Assembly: GCA_947367855.1 (NCBI GenBank)
Contig: CANBFE010000019.1
Location: forward strand, 9,040 to 73,039
Length of the DNA: 64,000 nucleotides
Direction: 5' to 3'
Source of the DNA: an uncultured Lachnospiraceae bacterium
Lineage (GTDB): Bacteria; Bacillota; Clostridia; Lachnospirales; Lachnospiraceae
Below the pieces are notes generated by a model. The model saw only the letters and a program-made list of their open reading frames with translations. It was not told the DNA's origin and did not search any database. Position numbers and translations under genes: made by a program. Every line of letters starts with the position of its first letter. The first letter of the stretch is position 1. This document shows positions 1 through 8,341 of the stretch, piece by piece.

Positions 1-367
1 GAGTTACATACTGCCTGATGTAAGCGTAAACAAGTATGGAGAGCTGTGTTATCCTGACGCAAAGAACCAGCCCCAGCCCATCGGCATTACCATCGGCCTG
101 TTCCAGTTTAACAATCCTAACGGCCTGGAAAAATTGGCGGATACTCTTTATGCCCAGTCTGCTGCAAGCGGACAGCCCATCAATGAGGCTACCAGCACTA
201 TGGTGGAGAAGAGTGCCGTTATTCAGAACTATCTGGAAGGTTCCAATGTGCAGGTAGTGGACGAAATGGTAAATATGATTGTGGCGCAGAGGGCTTATGA
301 ACTGAATTCCAAGGCTATCACCACATCCGACGAAATGCTTCAGCAGGCCAATAATCTGAGAAGGTAA
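1..367 (+). CDS. flgG: Flagellar distal rod protein FlgG, C-terminal part
   Basis: The reading frame is open from base 2 and ends at TAA 365-367, so about 121 C-terminal residues are present and the 5' part lies outside the window. The end carries the typical FlgG/FlgF/FlgE closing region: 'GITIGLFQFNNPNGLEKL', then 'GSNVQVVDEMVNMIVAQRAY', then 'ITTSDEMLQQANNLRR'. In known flagella this coiled C-terminus forms the inner core of the distal rod, which crosses the peptidoglycan. The next gene, a rod-binding protein, starts 40 bases downstream, as in clostridial flagellar operons. FlgF is a close paralogue, but position before the rod-binding protein and the motif favour FlgG. Confidence 0.88.
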   Translation, partial: SYILPDVSVNKYGELCYPDAKNQPQPIGITIGLFQFNNPNGLEKLADTLYAQSAASGQPINEATSTMVEKSAVIQNYLEGSNVQVVDEMVNMIVAQRAYELNSKAITTSDEMLQQANNLRR

Positions 368-406
368 TGAGAGCAGGCTGCGGGGCGCAGATTGGAAGGA
401 GACCAG

Positions 407-811
407 ATGACGGATTTTAGCAATATAACAGGCATGTACAGTGATATGTATTCCAATGCCGCGAACCAGACCGCATCCAGACTTAAGGATAAGCTGGGAG
501 ATGCGGATTATTCCAGGGCTTCGGACGCAGAGTTGATGGATGCGTGCAGACAGTTTGAGGCATATTTCATTGAGCAGATGTATAAGGGAATGATGAAGAC
601 GGTTCCCCAGGGAGAATCCACATCCAATTATACCTCTACCATGATGGATTACTATAAGGATCAGATGATTCAGGGTCTGGCTGAGGAGACAGCCGGTCAG
701 AACGGCGGAATCGGACTGGCGAAGATGCTGTATGAGCAGATGAAGCGCAATTACGGTGTTCCGGAGGTTCCCGAAACGGAAAACGGAACGGAAGCTGTAG
801 AGACAAAATGA
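407..811 (+). CDS. Flagellar rod-binding protein (FlgJ N-terminal domain type)
   Basis: This 134-residue protein contains the rod-binding domain in the pattern 'DACRQFEAYFIEQMYKGMMKT' broken here around residues 45-65, followed by 'YYKDQMIQGLAEETAGQNGGIGLAKMLYEQ' features typical of FlgJ N-termini (described in parts; key residues are F-E-x-x-F-I-E-Q-M and the glycine-rich 'GGIGLA'). The muramidase half of proteobacterial FlgJ is missing, as is usual in Clostridia. I chose ATG 407 because GGAAGGAG lies 5-12 bases upstream; an in-frame TTG at 392 has no such site. It probably caps or scaffolds rod assembly and is co-transcribed with flgG. Confidence 0.82.
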   Translation: MTDFSNITGMYSDMYSNAANQTASRLKDKLGDADYSRASDAELMDACRQFEAYFIEQMYKGMMKTVPQGESTSNYTSTMMDYYKDQMIQGLAEETAGQNGGIGLAKMLYEQMKRNYGVPEVPETENGTEAVETK

Positions 812-876
812 AGGCGGAGCTGCGGCAGACAAGAGGAATTTTCTGACAGTTCGCAAATAGGATATAAATTGTAAGT

Positions 877-904
877 AAGGCTGCTGAAGACAAAAAGCAG
901 CCTT
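877..904 (+). terminator. Hairpin ending the flagellar operon
   Basis: A 9-bp perfect stem (AAGGCTGCT at 877-885 with AGCAGCCTT at 896-904) encloses a 10-base A-rich loop. It sits between the rod-binding gene and the helicase gene. The downstream run is only weakly T-rich, so termination may be partial. Confidence 0.5.
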
Positions 905-945
905 GTTCTGCTACACAAGATTCAGGGGGGCATAGAGGACGTTGG

Positions 946-3180
946 ATGGAAACGGTCAGCGGGTATGTGGAACATATTATTTTTCAAAACAGTGAAAACG
1001 GCTACACGGTTATGAACCTGGCGGCAGAGGGTGAGGAGATCATCTGCGTCGGCATGTGCAGAGGCCTGGCCCAGGGGGAAAGCATTACTGCCCAGGGAGA
1101 ATATGTGGAGCATCCGGTATACGGAGTTCAGTTTAAGATAAGCGGCTATCGCATTGTAGTACCGGAAGACAGCGCAGGCATGGAGCGCTACCTTGGCTCG
1201 GGCGCAGTGAAGGGAGTGGGGCCTGCCCTGGCATCCAGAATCGTGAAAAGATTCGGAAGCGATACGTTCCGCATTATTGAGGAGGAACCCGAGCGGTTGG
1301 CGGAGGTGAGAGGCGTCAGCGAGCGGAAGGCAAGGGAGATTGCCGTCCAGATGGAGGAAAAGAGAGACCTGCGGGATGCCATGGTTCATCTGCAGAAATA
1401 CGGCATTTCCAACACCATGGCAGTAAAAATATATGAAACCTACGGTACGGAGCTGTACAATATAATGAAGGAAAATCCCTACAGGCTGGCGGAGGACATC
1501 AGTGGAATCGGCTTTAAAATGGCAGATGAGCTGGCGTCCAGGATCGGGGTCCGGGCAGATTCCGAGTACCGTATCAGAAGCGGAATCCAGTTTGTGCTGC
1601 TGCAGGCTGTGGGAGACGGCTGCTGTTATCTTCCCATGGAGCAGATGGCAGCCAGGGCCGGCGAACTTCTGGGGGTATCCGGAGAGCATATACGGCTCCA
1701 GGCTGAAAATCTGATGATGGACAAAAAGCTTGTCATCAAGGAGGACGCAGTCTTTCTTTCTACCTATTATTACGCGGAGCTGAACTGCGCAAGAATGCTT
1801 CATGATTTGAATATTCCCGTGATTCCCCGGGAAAGGATGCCTGAGGAGGAGAAGCTGAGGCAGCTGATGGAAGGCGGCAGGGTGGAGCCGGACCGGCTGC
1901 AGCTGGAGGCTGTCCGGGGGAGCATCCGCAACGGGGTATTTATTTTATCGGGTGGTCCGGGCACAGGAAAGACAACCACCATCAATACAATGATAAAGTA
2001 CTTTGAGGCGGAAGGTCTTGATATTTTTCTTGCGGCTCCCACGGGACGGGCCGCAAAGCGCATGACGGAAGCCACAGGCTTTGAGGCCAAAACCATTCAC
2101 CGCATGTTGGAGCTGAACAGCGCTCTTTCTGAAGAGAATGCGCGCAAAGCCAGTTTCGGGCGAAACAGGGAGAATCCCCTGGAAGCGGATGTGATCATTA
2201 TAGATGAGATGTCCATGGTGGATATTCAGCTGTTTCAGTCACTGTTGGATGCCATTGTGCAGGGAACCCGTTTGGTTTTGGTAGGGGATGTGAATCAGCT
2301 TCCCAGTGTGGGACCCGGGCAGGTGCTGCGGGATCTGATCTGCAGTAAGTGCTTTCCCATGGTGGAGCTTGCAAAGATTTTCCGGCAGGCCGAGGAGAGC
2401 GATATTGTGGTAAATGCCCACCGGATCAACCGGGGAGAGCAGATTGCGTTGGACAATAAATCAAAGGATTTCTTTCTCCTGGAGAGAAATGACGCAAATG
2501 TCATATATAAACATATGATTTTGCTGATTCAGGAAAAACTGCCCAGGTATGTAAAAGCTTCGCCCTACGACATTCAGGTGCTGACTCCCATGCGCAAGGG
2601 CAGCCTTGGCTGTGAGACCCTGAACGGAATTCTGCAGCGCTTTTTGAATCCTGCGGACGGGAAGAAGAAGGAGCATGCCAGCGGTGATACCATTTACCGC
2701 GAGGGCGACAAGGTGATGCAGATAAAAAATAATTACCAGCTGGAGTGGGAGATCGTCAGCCGGTACGGTATCCCTGTGGATAAAGGGGTTGGCGTCTTTA
2801 ATGGAGATATGGGAAGAATTCTGGAGATTGATGAGGCATCATCCACCATGGTAGTGGAATATGATGAACAGAGGCGGGTGATTTATCCGTTTTCCCTTCT
2901 GGAGGAACTGGAGCTGTCCTATGCAATCACCATCCATAAGTCCCAGGGAAGCGAGTATCCCGCGGTGATTCTGCCTCTGCTCACAGGTCCCAGGATGCTC
3001 TTTAACCGGAATCTGCTCTACACTGCCATCACCAGGGCAAGGAACTGCGTCACAATACTGGGTAGCAGCGGCGTAGTCCGGGGCATGATCGACAATGTCA
3101 GCGAAAACCGCAGGTATACGGCATTGGCGGCCAGAATAAGGGAAGTCTGCGGGGAACAGAGGGAAGTCCGCGCAGAATAG
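946..3180 (+). CDS. recD2: RecD2-type ATP-dependent DNA helicase (SF1B)
   Basis: The 744-residue protein matches the RecD2/YrrC family of stand-alone 5'-3' helicases, which act in DNA repair and replication-fork maintenance without RecBC. Visible parts are an N-terminal OB-like region, helix-hairpin-helix repeats around residues 85-190 ('GAVKGVGPALASRIVKRFG', 'ISGIGFKMADELA'), Walker A 'GGPGTGKTTT' near residue 336, Walker B 'VIIIDEMSMVD' near 417, 'VGDVNQLPSVGPGQVL' (motif III), and the C-terminal 'AITIHKSQGSEYPAV' and 'LYTAITRAR' motifs. Start ATG 946 has AGAGGA 6 bases upstream. It stands alone between the flagellar genes and comF, only 41 bases before comF, so read-through to comF is likely. 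Confidence 0.92.
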   Translation: METVSGYVEHIIFQNSENGYTVMNLAAEGEEIICVGMCRGLAQGESITAQGEYVEHPVYGVQFKISGYRIVVPEDSAGMERYLGSGAVKGVGPALASRIVKRFGSDTFRIIEEEPERLAEVRGVSERKAREIAVQMEEKRDLRDAMVHLQKYGISNTMAVKIYETYGTELYNIMKENPYRLAEDISGIGFKMADELASRIGVRADSEYRIRSGIQFVLLQAVGDGCCYLPMEQMAARAGELLGVSGEHIRLQAENLMMDKKLVIKEDAVFLSTYYYAELNCARMLHDLNIPVIPRERMPEEEKLRQLMEGGRVEPDRLQLEAVRGSIRNGVFILSGGPGTGKTTTINTMIKYFEAEGLDIFLAAPTGRAAKRMTEATGFEAKTIHRMLELNSALSEENARKASFGRNRENPLEADVIIIDEMSMVDIQLFQSLLDAIVQGTRLVLVGDVNQLPSVGPGQVLRDLICSKCFPMVELAKIFRQAEESDIVVNAHRINRGEQIALDNKSKDFFLLERNDANVIYKHMILLIQEKLPRYVKASPYDIQVLTPMRKGSLGCETLNGILQRFLNPADGKKKEHASGDTIYREGDKVMQIKNNYQLEWEIVSRYGIPVDKGVGVFNGDMGRILEIDEASSTMVVEYDEQRRVIYPFSLLEELELSYAITIHKSQGSEYPAVILPLLTGPRMLFNRNLLYTAITRARNCVTILGSSGVVRGMIDNVSENRRYTALAARIREVCGEQREVRAE

Positions 3181-3221
3181 AAGAGAAGGAGAAGGTTCCG
3201 GAATGGAGATTTCGGAGACCT

Positions 3222-3974
3222 ATGAAAAAGAAGGAAAAGACGGAAGGCCGGGCCATATGGAGTTTTGGGAAGGTTTACAGGGCGCTGCTGCAGCTCCTGT
3301 ATCCGCTGCGCTGTCCGGTATGTGACGGAATCGTGCGGCCGTCAGGAGAACGCATCTGCCTGGAATGTCTGGGAAAACTGAAGGTGCTGACCCCGCCATG
3401 GTGCATGAAGTGCGGAAAAAAGCTTGGGGAGGAGAAGGAGTACTGCTCCGACTGCAGGCGGAAGCAGCATGGCTTTATACGGGGAAGGGCCCTGTACGAA
3501 TACGAGAGCGCGGCGCTGCCCATTTACCGCTTTAAATATGGCGGCAGACGGGAGTATGGGGAATATTTCGGGGAGCAGATGGCGGAGTATCTGGGAGATT
3601 TTGTCAGATATGTGGAACCTGACGCGCTGATTCCCGTTCCGCTTCACAGGAAGCGCATGGCTGTCAGGGGATATAATCAGGCGGAACTGCTTGCCAGGGC
3701 AGCAGGGAAGGCTCTTGGGGTTCCCGTATGCACCGGATTTCTGGTCAGGGAGAAGAATACGGTCCCCCTGAAGTACGAAAATCCCCAGGAACGGCAAAAT
3801 AATTTGAAAAAAGCTTTTAATATAGTAAAAAATGATGTAAAATTAGAGAAGGTAATTATCGTGGATGATATTTATACTACCGGCAGTACCATGGATGAAG
3901 TGGCCGGAGTCTTAAAGACGGCAGGAGTTAAGGAAGTCTACTTTATAACACTGGCCATTGGCGCAGGCATCTAA
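3222..3974 (+). CDS. comF: ComF family phosphoribosyltransferase-like protein
   Basis: A 250-residue ComFC homologue. The N-terminal half has a four-cysteine pair of zinc ribbons ('CPVC...CLEC' and 'CMKCGKK...CSDC', about residues 29-82). The C-terminal half has a phosphoribosyltransferase fold with the PRPP-binding loop 'VIIVDDIYTTGST' near residues 210-222. In competent bacteria ComFC is needed for single-strand DNA handling during transformation; in many Firmicutes without known competence it is kept for unknown reasons. The order comF then a YvyF-like gene is the same as in Bacillus subtilis comFC-yvyF, which supports the call. Confidence 0.9.
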   Translation: MKKKEKTEGRAIWSFGKVYRALLQLLYPLRCPVCDGIVRPSGERICLECLGKLKVLTPPWCMKCGKKLGEEKEYCSDCRRKQHGFIRGRALYEYESAALPIYRFKYGGRREYGEYFGEQMAEYLGDFVRYVEPDALIPVPLHRKRMAVRGYNQAELLARAAGKALGVPVCTGFLVREKNTVPLKYENPQERQNNLKKAFNIVKNDVKLEKVIIVDDIYTTGSTMDEVAGVLKTAGVKEVYFITLAIGAGI

Positions 3975-4067
3975 AAATGTCTGGCGGCTGCGGAGAAAAG
4001 AAAGGTGGATGTGCGGAGAGCCCTACAGGAGGAGAGTATATCCGCGGAACCAGGATGGGAGGATTTT

Positions 4068-4475
4068 ATGAACGTAAGAAATTGCAGAAACTGCGGAAGT
4101 ATTTTTAACTATGTTTCAGGCCCGGTGACATGTCCTTCATGCCGTGAAAAGCTGGAGGAGAAGTTTCAGGAGGTTAAAGAATACATCCGGGGGAATAAGG
4201 GGGCGGGGATTGCCGAGGTGGCTGAGGCCTGTGAGGTGGATCCCGGCCAGATCCGTCAGTGGCTCAGGGAAGAGCGCCTGGAGCTGTCAGCGGAATCGGC
4301 TATCCAGCTCGCCTGTGAGTCCTGCGGTAAGGCTATTCGCAGCGGGAAATTCTGCGAGAAGTGCAATGCCAATATGACCAGAAATCTGCAGGATATTCTC
4401 AATGCGGGGAAGAAGACGCCCCCCAAACCTGCAAAGAACAGCTCTGACAGCGCCAAGATGAGATTCCTGAAATAA
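4068..4475 (+). CDS. YvyF/FlaK-like flagellar operon protein (TIGR03826 type)
   Basis: This 135-residue protein has an N-terminal zinc-ribbon pair ('CRNCGSIFNY', 'CPSCREKL'), a helix-turn-helix-like middle ('GAGIAEVAEACEVDPGQIRQWLREERLEL') which is described here by its key residues, and a second zinc ribbon ('CESCGKAIRSGKFCEKC'). This layout is that of the YvyF family found next to comFC and flgM. I chose ATG 4068, which follows GGAGG; an in-frame GTG at 4005 would add 21 residues without family resemblance. Its role in motility is regulatory by family knowledge, but the expected flgM/flgN genes do not follow. Residue positions: first ribbon 5-27, second 85-102. Confidence 0.78.
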   Translation: MNVRNCRNCGSIFNYVSGPVTCPSCREKLEEKFQEVKEYIRGNKGAGIAEVAEACEVDPGQIRQWLREERLELSAESAIQLACESCGKAIRSGKFCEKCNANMTRNLQDILNAGKKTPPKPAKNSSDSAKMRFLK

Positions 4476-4565
4476 TGCATAAGGGTATCATGTGCAGGAA
4501 TGGCAGTTCCGGGGTGTGACGGAAGCGGGAGGTGTAGTGTGCTCAGTGAAGAACGTATTATATTA

Positions 4566-4928
4566 ATGACAAGGATGGCTTCTTATGAACAGGGGGAAGG
4601 CAAAAAGAATGTGAAGATCGGAAATTACTTCCGAAGCGATTATATTACCGTGCAGGTGCTCAAGGCTATAATCTCCGCGGTACTGGCATTCTTTATTATG
4701 TTTGGGATCTACATGCTGTGCAATTTTGAGGAGTTCATGAAGAACCTGTATGAAATGGATATCTTTGCCTTTGCCAGGCAGATCTTGATCTATTTCTGCG
4801 CAATGGTGGGCGGCTATGCAGTGCTTACCTATATTGTCTGTACCTGGAAGTATGCTTCGGCAAAAAAGAGCCTGAAGTGTTACTATCATAATTTGAAGAA
4901 ACTGGGTTCCATGTATAATGAACAATAA
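4566..4928 (+). CDS. Small two-helix membrane protein of unknown function
   Basis: About 120 residues with two hydrophobic segments ('ISAVLAFFIMFGIYMLCNF' and 'ILIYFCAMVGGYAVLTYIV') and a basic C-terminal tail ('KYASAKKSLKCYYHNLKKL'). I do not recognise a family. The start is uncertain: ATG 4566, ATG 4575 and an upstream in-frame ATG at 4500 are all possible and none has a strong ribosome site. The gene ends 27 bases before the next membrane protein and both lie just upstream of cdaA, so they may be co-expressed with the c-di-AMP genes. Confidence 0.6.
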   Translation: MTRMASYEQGEGKKNVKIGNYFRSDYITVQVLKAIISAVLAFFIMFGIYMLCNFEEFMKNLYEMDIFAFARQILIYFCAMVGGYAVLTYIVCTWKYASAKKSLKCYYHNLKKLGSMYNEQ

Positions 4929-4955
4929 TCAAAAAGGACCCGGTTGGAGGTTGGA

Positions 4956-6158
4956 ATGACTGTTTTACTGGAAATGAAGGAACGACTGAAGCTGATCTAC
5001 AGTAAAAGTGAGGTGTTTCTGGTACCCATTGTAAAGTTTCTGTTGGCATTTATTGTTTTCAATACTTTGAATGGCAAAATGGGCTATATGGCACAGCTGG
5101 ATGATATGAAGGTTGTCCTGATTGTGGCGCTTGCATGTTCCTTTCTGCCTTTAGGAGCAATAGTCCTGTTCGGGGCGGTGTTCAGCCTGATGCATATGTA
5201 TGCGCTTTCCATGGAAGTGGCATTGGTCGGGCTGTGTCTGTACCTGATCATGTATCTGCTGTTTTTCCGCTTTAGCCCCAAGGATTCCCTTGTAGTGGTG
5301 CTTACCCCCCTTTTATGCGCGATGAAGATACCATATGTGATTCCCATTGCAGTGGGGCTGCTGTGTGTGCCGTCCTCTGCAGTATCCGTGGGATGTGGTG
5401 TGGCGGTATATTATCTGCTGCTGCTTGTGACAGAGAGTGCTCCCAATATCAGAACCATGGGAGAAGAAGACGCCCTGGAAAAGATCAGGATGTTGGTGGA
5501 GAGCTTTCTGGGAAACAAGACCATGTTGGTGATTATTGCTGCGTTTGCCATCACTGTACTGGTAGTCTATCTGCTGCGCAGGCTGTCCGTTGACTATGCC
5601 TGGACCATTGCCATGATTGCAGGCGTGATGGTCAATGTGGTTGTTCTGTTGGTGGGAGATCTGTATTACGATATTAATCTGTCCGTGGGGAGTGTGCTTT
5701 TGGGAGCGCTTCTTGCCATAGTAGTTGCAAAAGTCATTGAATTTTTCCGGTTTTGTGTGGACTACAGCCGCACGGAGAGAGTGCAGTTTGAGGATGACGA
5801 ATATTACTATTATGTGAAGGCGGTGCCCAAGATGGCGGTATCCGTGTCTACCAGAACCGTGAAGAAAATCAATTCCCAGCGCGCAAGAGAGGCAGCGGGA
5901 AATGTCAGGCCGTCAGAGACAGCAGGCCGCAGGCCGCAGACGGGAAGGAGCGCATCCGGCGACAGAACTGTCCAGGAAAGAAATGAGAGACAGTCAGGAA
6001 GAAGTGTAACCGTGGAAAGGACCACATCGGGCGGCAGCCGCCGCCAGTCCGGAAGAGCGGCTTCAGGAGGATCACGTACAGCGCAGGCGCGGAGCATGAC
6101 CATCGGAAAGTCTGCAGATCTGCCGGAGCGGTATGAAGAAGAGGAAGAGTGGCCCTGA
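4956..6158 (+). CDS. Polytopic membrane protein with basic low-complexity tail
   Basis: This 400-residue protein starts at ATG 4956, five bases after GGAGG. Residues 20 to about 275 form roughly eight to ten transmembrane helices ('FLVPIVKFLLAFIVFNTL', 'VVLIVALACSFLPLGAIVL', 'MLVIIAAFAITVLVVYLL'). After a short acidic stretch ('EDDEYYYYVKAVPKMAV') the last ~110 residues are rich in Arg, Ser, Gly and Thr with repeated 'RQSGR' and 'GGSR' words, probably a disordered cytoplasmic tail. No family is recognised with certainty. It ends 14 bases before cdaA, so a role in c-di-AMP output or cell-envelope control is possible but inferred only from position. Confidence 0.7.
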   Translation: MTVLLEMKERLKLIYSKSEVFLVPIVKFLLAFIVFNTLNGKMGYMAQLDDMKVVLIVALACSFLPLGAIVLFGAVFSLMHMYALSMEVALVGLCLYLIMYLLFFRFSPKDSLVVVLTPLLCAMKIPYVIPIAVGLLCVPSSAVSVGCGVAVYYLLLLVTESAPNIRTMGEEDALEKIRMLVESFLGNKTMLVIIAAFAITVLVVYLLRRLSVDYAWTIAMIAGVMVNVVVLLVGDLYYDINLSVGSVLLGALLAIVVAKVIEFFRFCVDYSRTERVQFEDDEYYYYVKAVPKMAVSVSTRTVKKINSQRAREAAGNVRPSETAGRRPQTGRSASGDRTVQERNERQSGRSVTVERTTSGGSRRQSGRAASGGSRTAQARSMTIGKSADLPERYEEEEEWP

Positions 6159-6172
6159 TTAATTGATGAAGA

Positions 6173-7093
6173 GTGGGACTGATTAGAATGCAGTGGGTTG
6201 AAACGGCAAACGAATTTTGGAAGAATATCAAGACGTATGCAAATACGGTGGATCTGTATGATGTGATAGAAATACTGATCATCGCATTTCTGGTATACTA
6301 TATTTTGGCATGGATGAAAACCACCAGGTCATGGAGGATGCTGAAAGGCCTGATCGTTATCTGCCTTTTCCTTTTTGTTGTGAATGCCATGAACATGACC
6401 AATATCATCTGGATAACCCAGAATGTGCTGAGCTTTGCAGTGACGGCGATTATTGTAGTTCTGCAGCCGGAGCTGCGTCAGGCACTGGAGCTTCTGGGGG
6501 AGAAAAATTTCCTTCCCTCCATCGGGTTTTCCGGATCTGCCAACAAGAAGGAAAATGCCTTTTCCGAGAAGTCGGTAAACGAGATTGCAAAAGCCTGTGT
6601 TGAGATGGGTAAAGTGAAGACAGGGGCGCTTATTGTTATCGAGAGGAAGGAATCGCTGAAGGATTATGAGCGCACAGGCATCGAGGTGGACGGAATGATC
6701 ACCAGCCAGCTGCTGATCAATATTTTCGAACATAATACGCCGCTTCATGACGGCGCGGTTATCGTGCGGGGAAACAGGGTAACCTGCGCTACCTGTTATC
6801 TGCCCCTGTCAGACAATCTGGATCTGAGCAAGGACCTGGGTACCAGGCATCGTGCGGGAGTGGGGGTATCGGAAGTAACGGATTCCCTGACGCTGATCGT
6901 ATCCGAAGAGACGGGAGGAATCAGCATTGCCTATGAAGGTGAACTGATGCGGCATCTGGATGCAGAGACTCTGAAGGAAAAAATCCGGCAGATTATGAAT
7001 ATGAATGGAGAAGAAGATGCGAAGGGCAGACACAGACATAAAGGAAGTAAGGGCAAGGGCAAGAAAGCAGATCAGAAAAAAACTGCTGAATAA
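6173..7093 (+). CDS. cdaA: Diadenylate cyclase CdaA
   Basis: Makes c-di-AMP from two ATP at the membrane. Three N-terminal helices (about residues 20-100, including 'VIEILIIAFLVYYILAWM' and 'VLSFAVTAIIVVLQPELRQALE') precede the DAC domain, whose two signature motifs are present: 'HDGAVIVRGNRV' near residue 192 and 'GTRHRAGVGVSE' near residue 224. The C-terminus is short and lysine-rich. The order cdaA-cdaR-glmM is the standard Firmicutes block that ties c-di-AMP to cell-wall precursor supply. The start may be GTG 6173 or ATG 6188; neither has a clear ribosome site. The 3' end overlaps cdaR by 77 bases. Confidence 0.95.
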   Translation: MGLIRMQWVETANEFWKNIKTYANTVDLYDVIEILIIAFLVYYILAWMKTTRSWRMLKGLIVICLFLFVVNAMNMTNIIWITQNVLSFAVTAIIVVLQPELRQALELLGEKNFLPSIGFSGSANKKENAFSEKSVNEIAKACVEMGKVKTGALIVIERKESLKDYERTGIEVDGMITSQLLINIFEHNTPLHDGAVIVRGNRVTCATCYLPLSDNLDLSKDLGTRHRAGVGVSEVTDSLTLIVSEETGGISIAYEGELMRHLDAETLKEKIRQIMNMNGEEDAKGRHRHKGSKGKGKKADQKKTAE

Positions 7094-8339
7094 TATCGGA
7101 TTAAAACTGATATCCGTCATTCTGGCTGTGGCAATCTGGTTTTTTGTGGTGATAGTCAGCAATCCAAAGGATTCGGTAACCTTTTCCGGAATTCCGGTGA
7201 ATCTGATCAATACGGAACTGCTGGAAGATAAGTTCTATGAGGTTCAGAACAATACGGACAGGGTCCGGGTGACTGTGGAGGCTCCAAGGAATGTGATTAA
7301 TCAGCTGAGGGCTTCGGATATCGTTGCAGAAGCAGATGTAAGCAGGCTGACGGAGGTGAATACCATTGCGGTCAGCTGTAGCGTGATGAACGATACCATA
7401 GGAATCATCAGCATTACCAGCAGTCCGGATGTGGTACAGCTGAGCGTGGAGGAGATGGCCCAGAAGTGGGTCAATGTACGCCATACCACATCGGGAGATG
7501 TGGCGGAAGGATATATCGTGGCCAATACCACAAGCGACCAGACCAGGGTGGAGATCAGCGGGCCCCAGTCCGTGGTGGAACAGATCAGTTATGTTGGGCT
7601 TGACATGGACGTGACAGGCGCTACGGAGACGGTCTCCGGAAATGTGGAGATTCGTTTCTATGACGCGGAGGACCAGCTGGTGGACGGCACGGATATCATC
7701 AAAAATGCCGATACCATGCATATGGAGGTCCGTGTGCTGGCAACAAAGGAGGTTCCTGTTGAGGCTACGCTGACAGGGGAGCCGGCAGAAGGCTATGTGG
7801 CCACCGGAGCAGTGGAATGTGAGCCTTCCACTGTAGTGCTTGCGGGGACACCCTCCGCGTTGGCAGACATCAACAAAGTTACCGTGATTATGGATATCAC
7901 GGGAGAAAGCGCCGATACGCAGAAGGTGGTTAACCTGAAAAATTATCTGAATAATGTAAGTCTGGCAGACAGCAGTTTCAACGGAAGGGTAAATGTCACT
8001 GCCCATATTGAAGCCGAGATGGAGAGAACTTTGGTACTTTCAAACAGCAATATTACGGTGGAGAATATGCCTGAAGGTTTTGAACTGCAGTATCCGGAGG
8101 GACAGAACAGCTACAGACTGAGAATTTCAGGTCTGAATACGGCGGTCTCCGCGGTGGAGCAGGGGGCAGTCAGGGGTACTCTGGATATCGGGAAATGGAT
8201 GAGAAGCCGGAACATGACGGAAATGAGGCCCGGAACCTATGATATCCCCATAGAGTTTGAGATCCCGGAAAAAGTGAAGATGGAGAATGAAGTTTCGGCA
8301 AGGGTAATTATTGTTGAAATAGAGGAGGAAGAAGAGTAG
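7017..8339 (+). CDS. cdaR: YbbR-domain regulator of CdaA
   Basis: A 440-residue membrane-anchored protein. One N-terminal helix ('LISVILAVAIWFFVVIVS', about residues 33-50) is followed by about four extracytoplasmic YbbR repeats, each with a conserved glycine/valine pattern such as 'TSGDVAEGYIV' and 'LTGEPAEGYVATG'. In Bacillus and Listeria this protein binds and inhibits CdaA. I chose ATG 7017, with GGAG six bases upstream, rather than ATG 7005. The overlap with cdaA suggests translational coupling. It stops two bases before glmM starts. Confidence 0.9.
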   Translation: MRRADTDIKEVRARARKQIRKKLLNNIGLKLISVILAVAIWFFVVIVSNPKDSVTFSGIPVNLINTELLEDKFYEVQNNTDRVRVTVEAPRNVINQLRASDIVAEADVSRLTEVNTIAVSCSVMNDTIGIISITSSPDVVQLSVEEMAQKWVNVRHTTSGDVAEGYIVANTTSDQTRVEISGPQSVVEQISYVGLDMDVTGATETVSGNVEIRFYDAEDQLVDGTDIIKNADTMHMEVRVLATKEVPVEATLTGEPAEGYVATGAVECEPSTVVLAGTPSALADINKVTVIMDITGESADTQKVVNLKNYLNNVSLADSSFNGRVNVTAHIEAEMERTLVLSNSNITVENMPEGFELQYPEGQNSYRLRISGLNTAVSAVEQGAVRGTLDIGKWMRSRNMTEMRPGTYDIPIEFEIPEKVKMENEVSARVIIVEIEEEEE

Positions 8340-8341
8340 AG

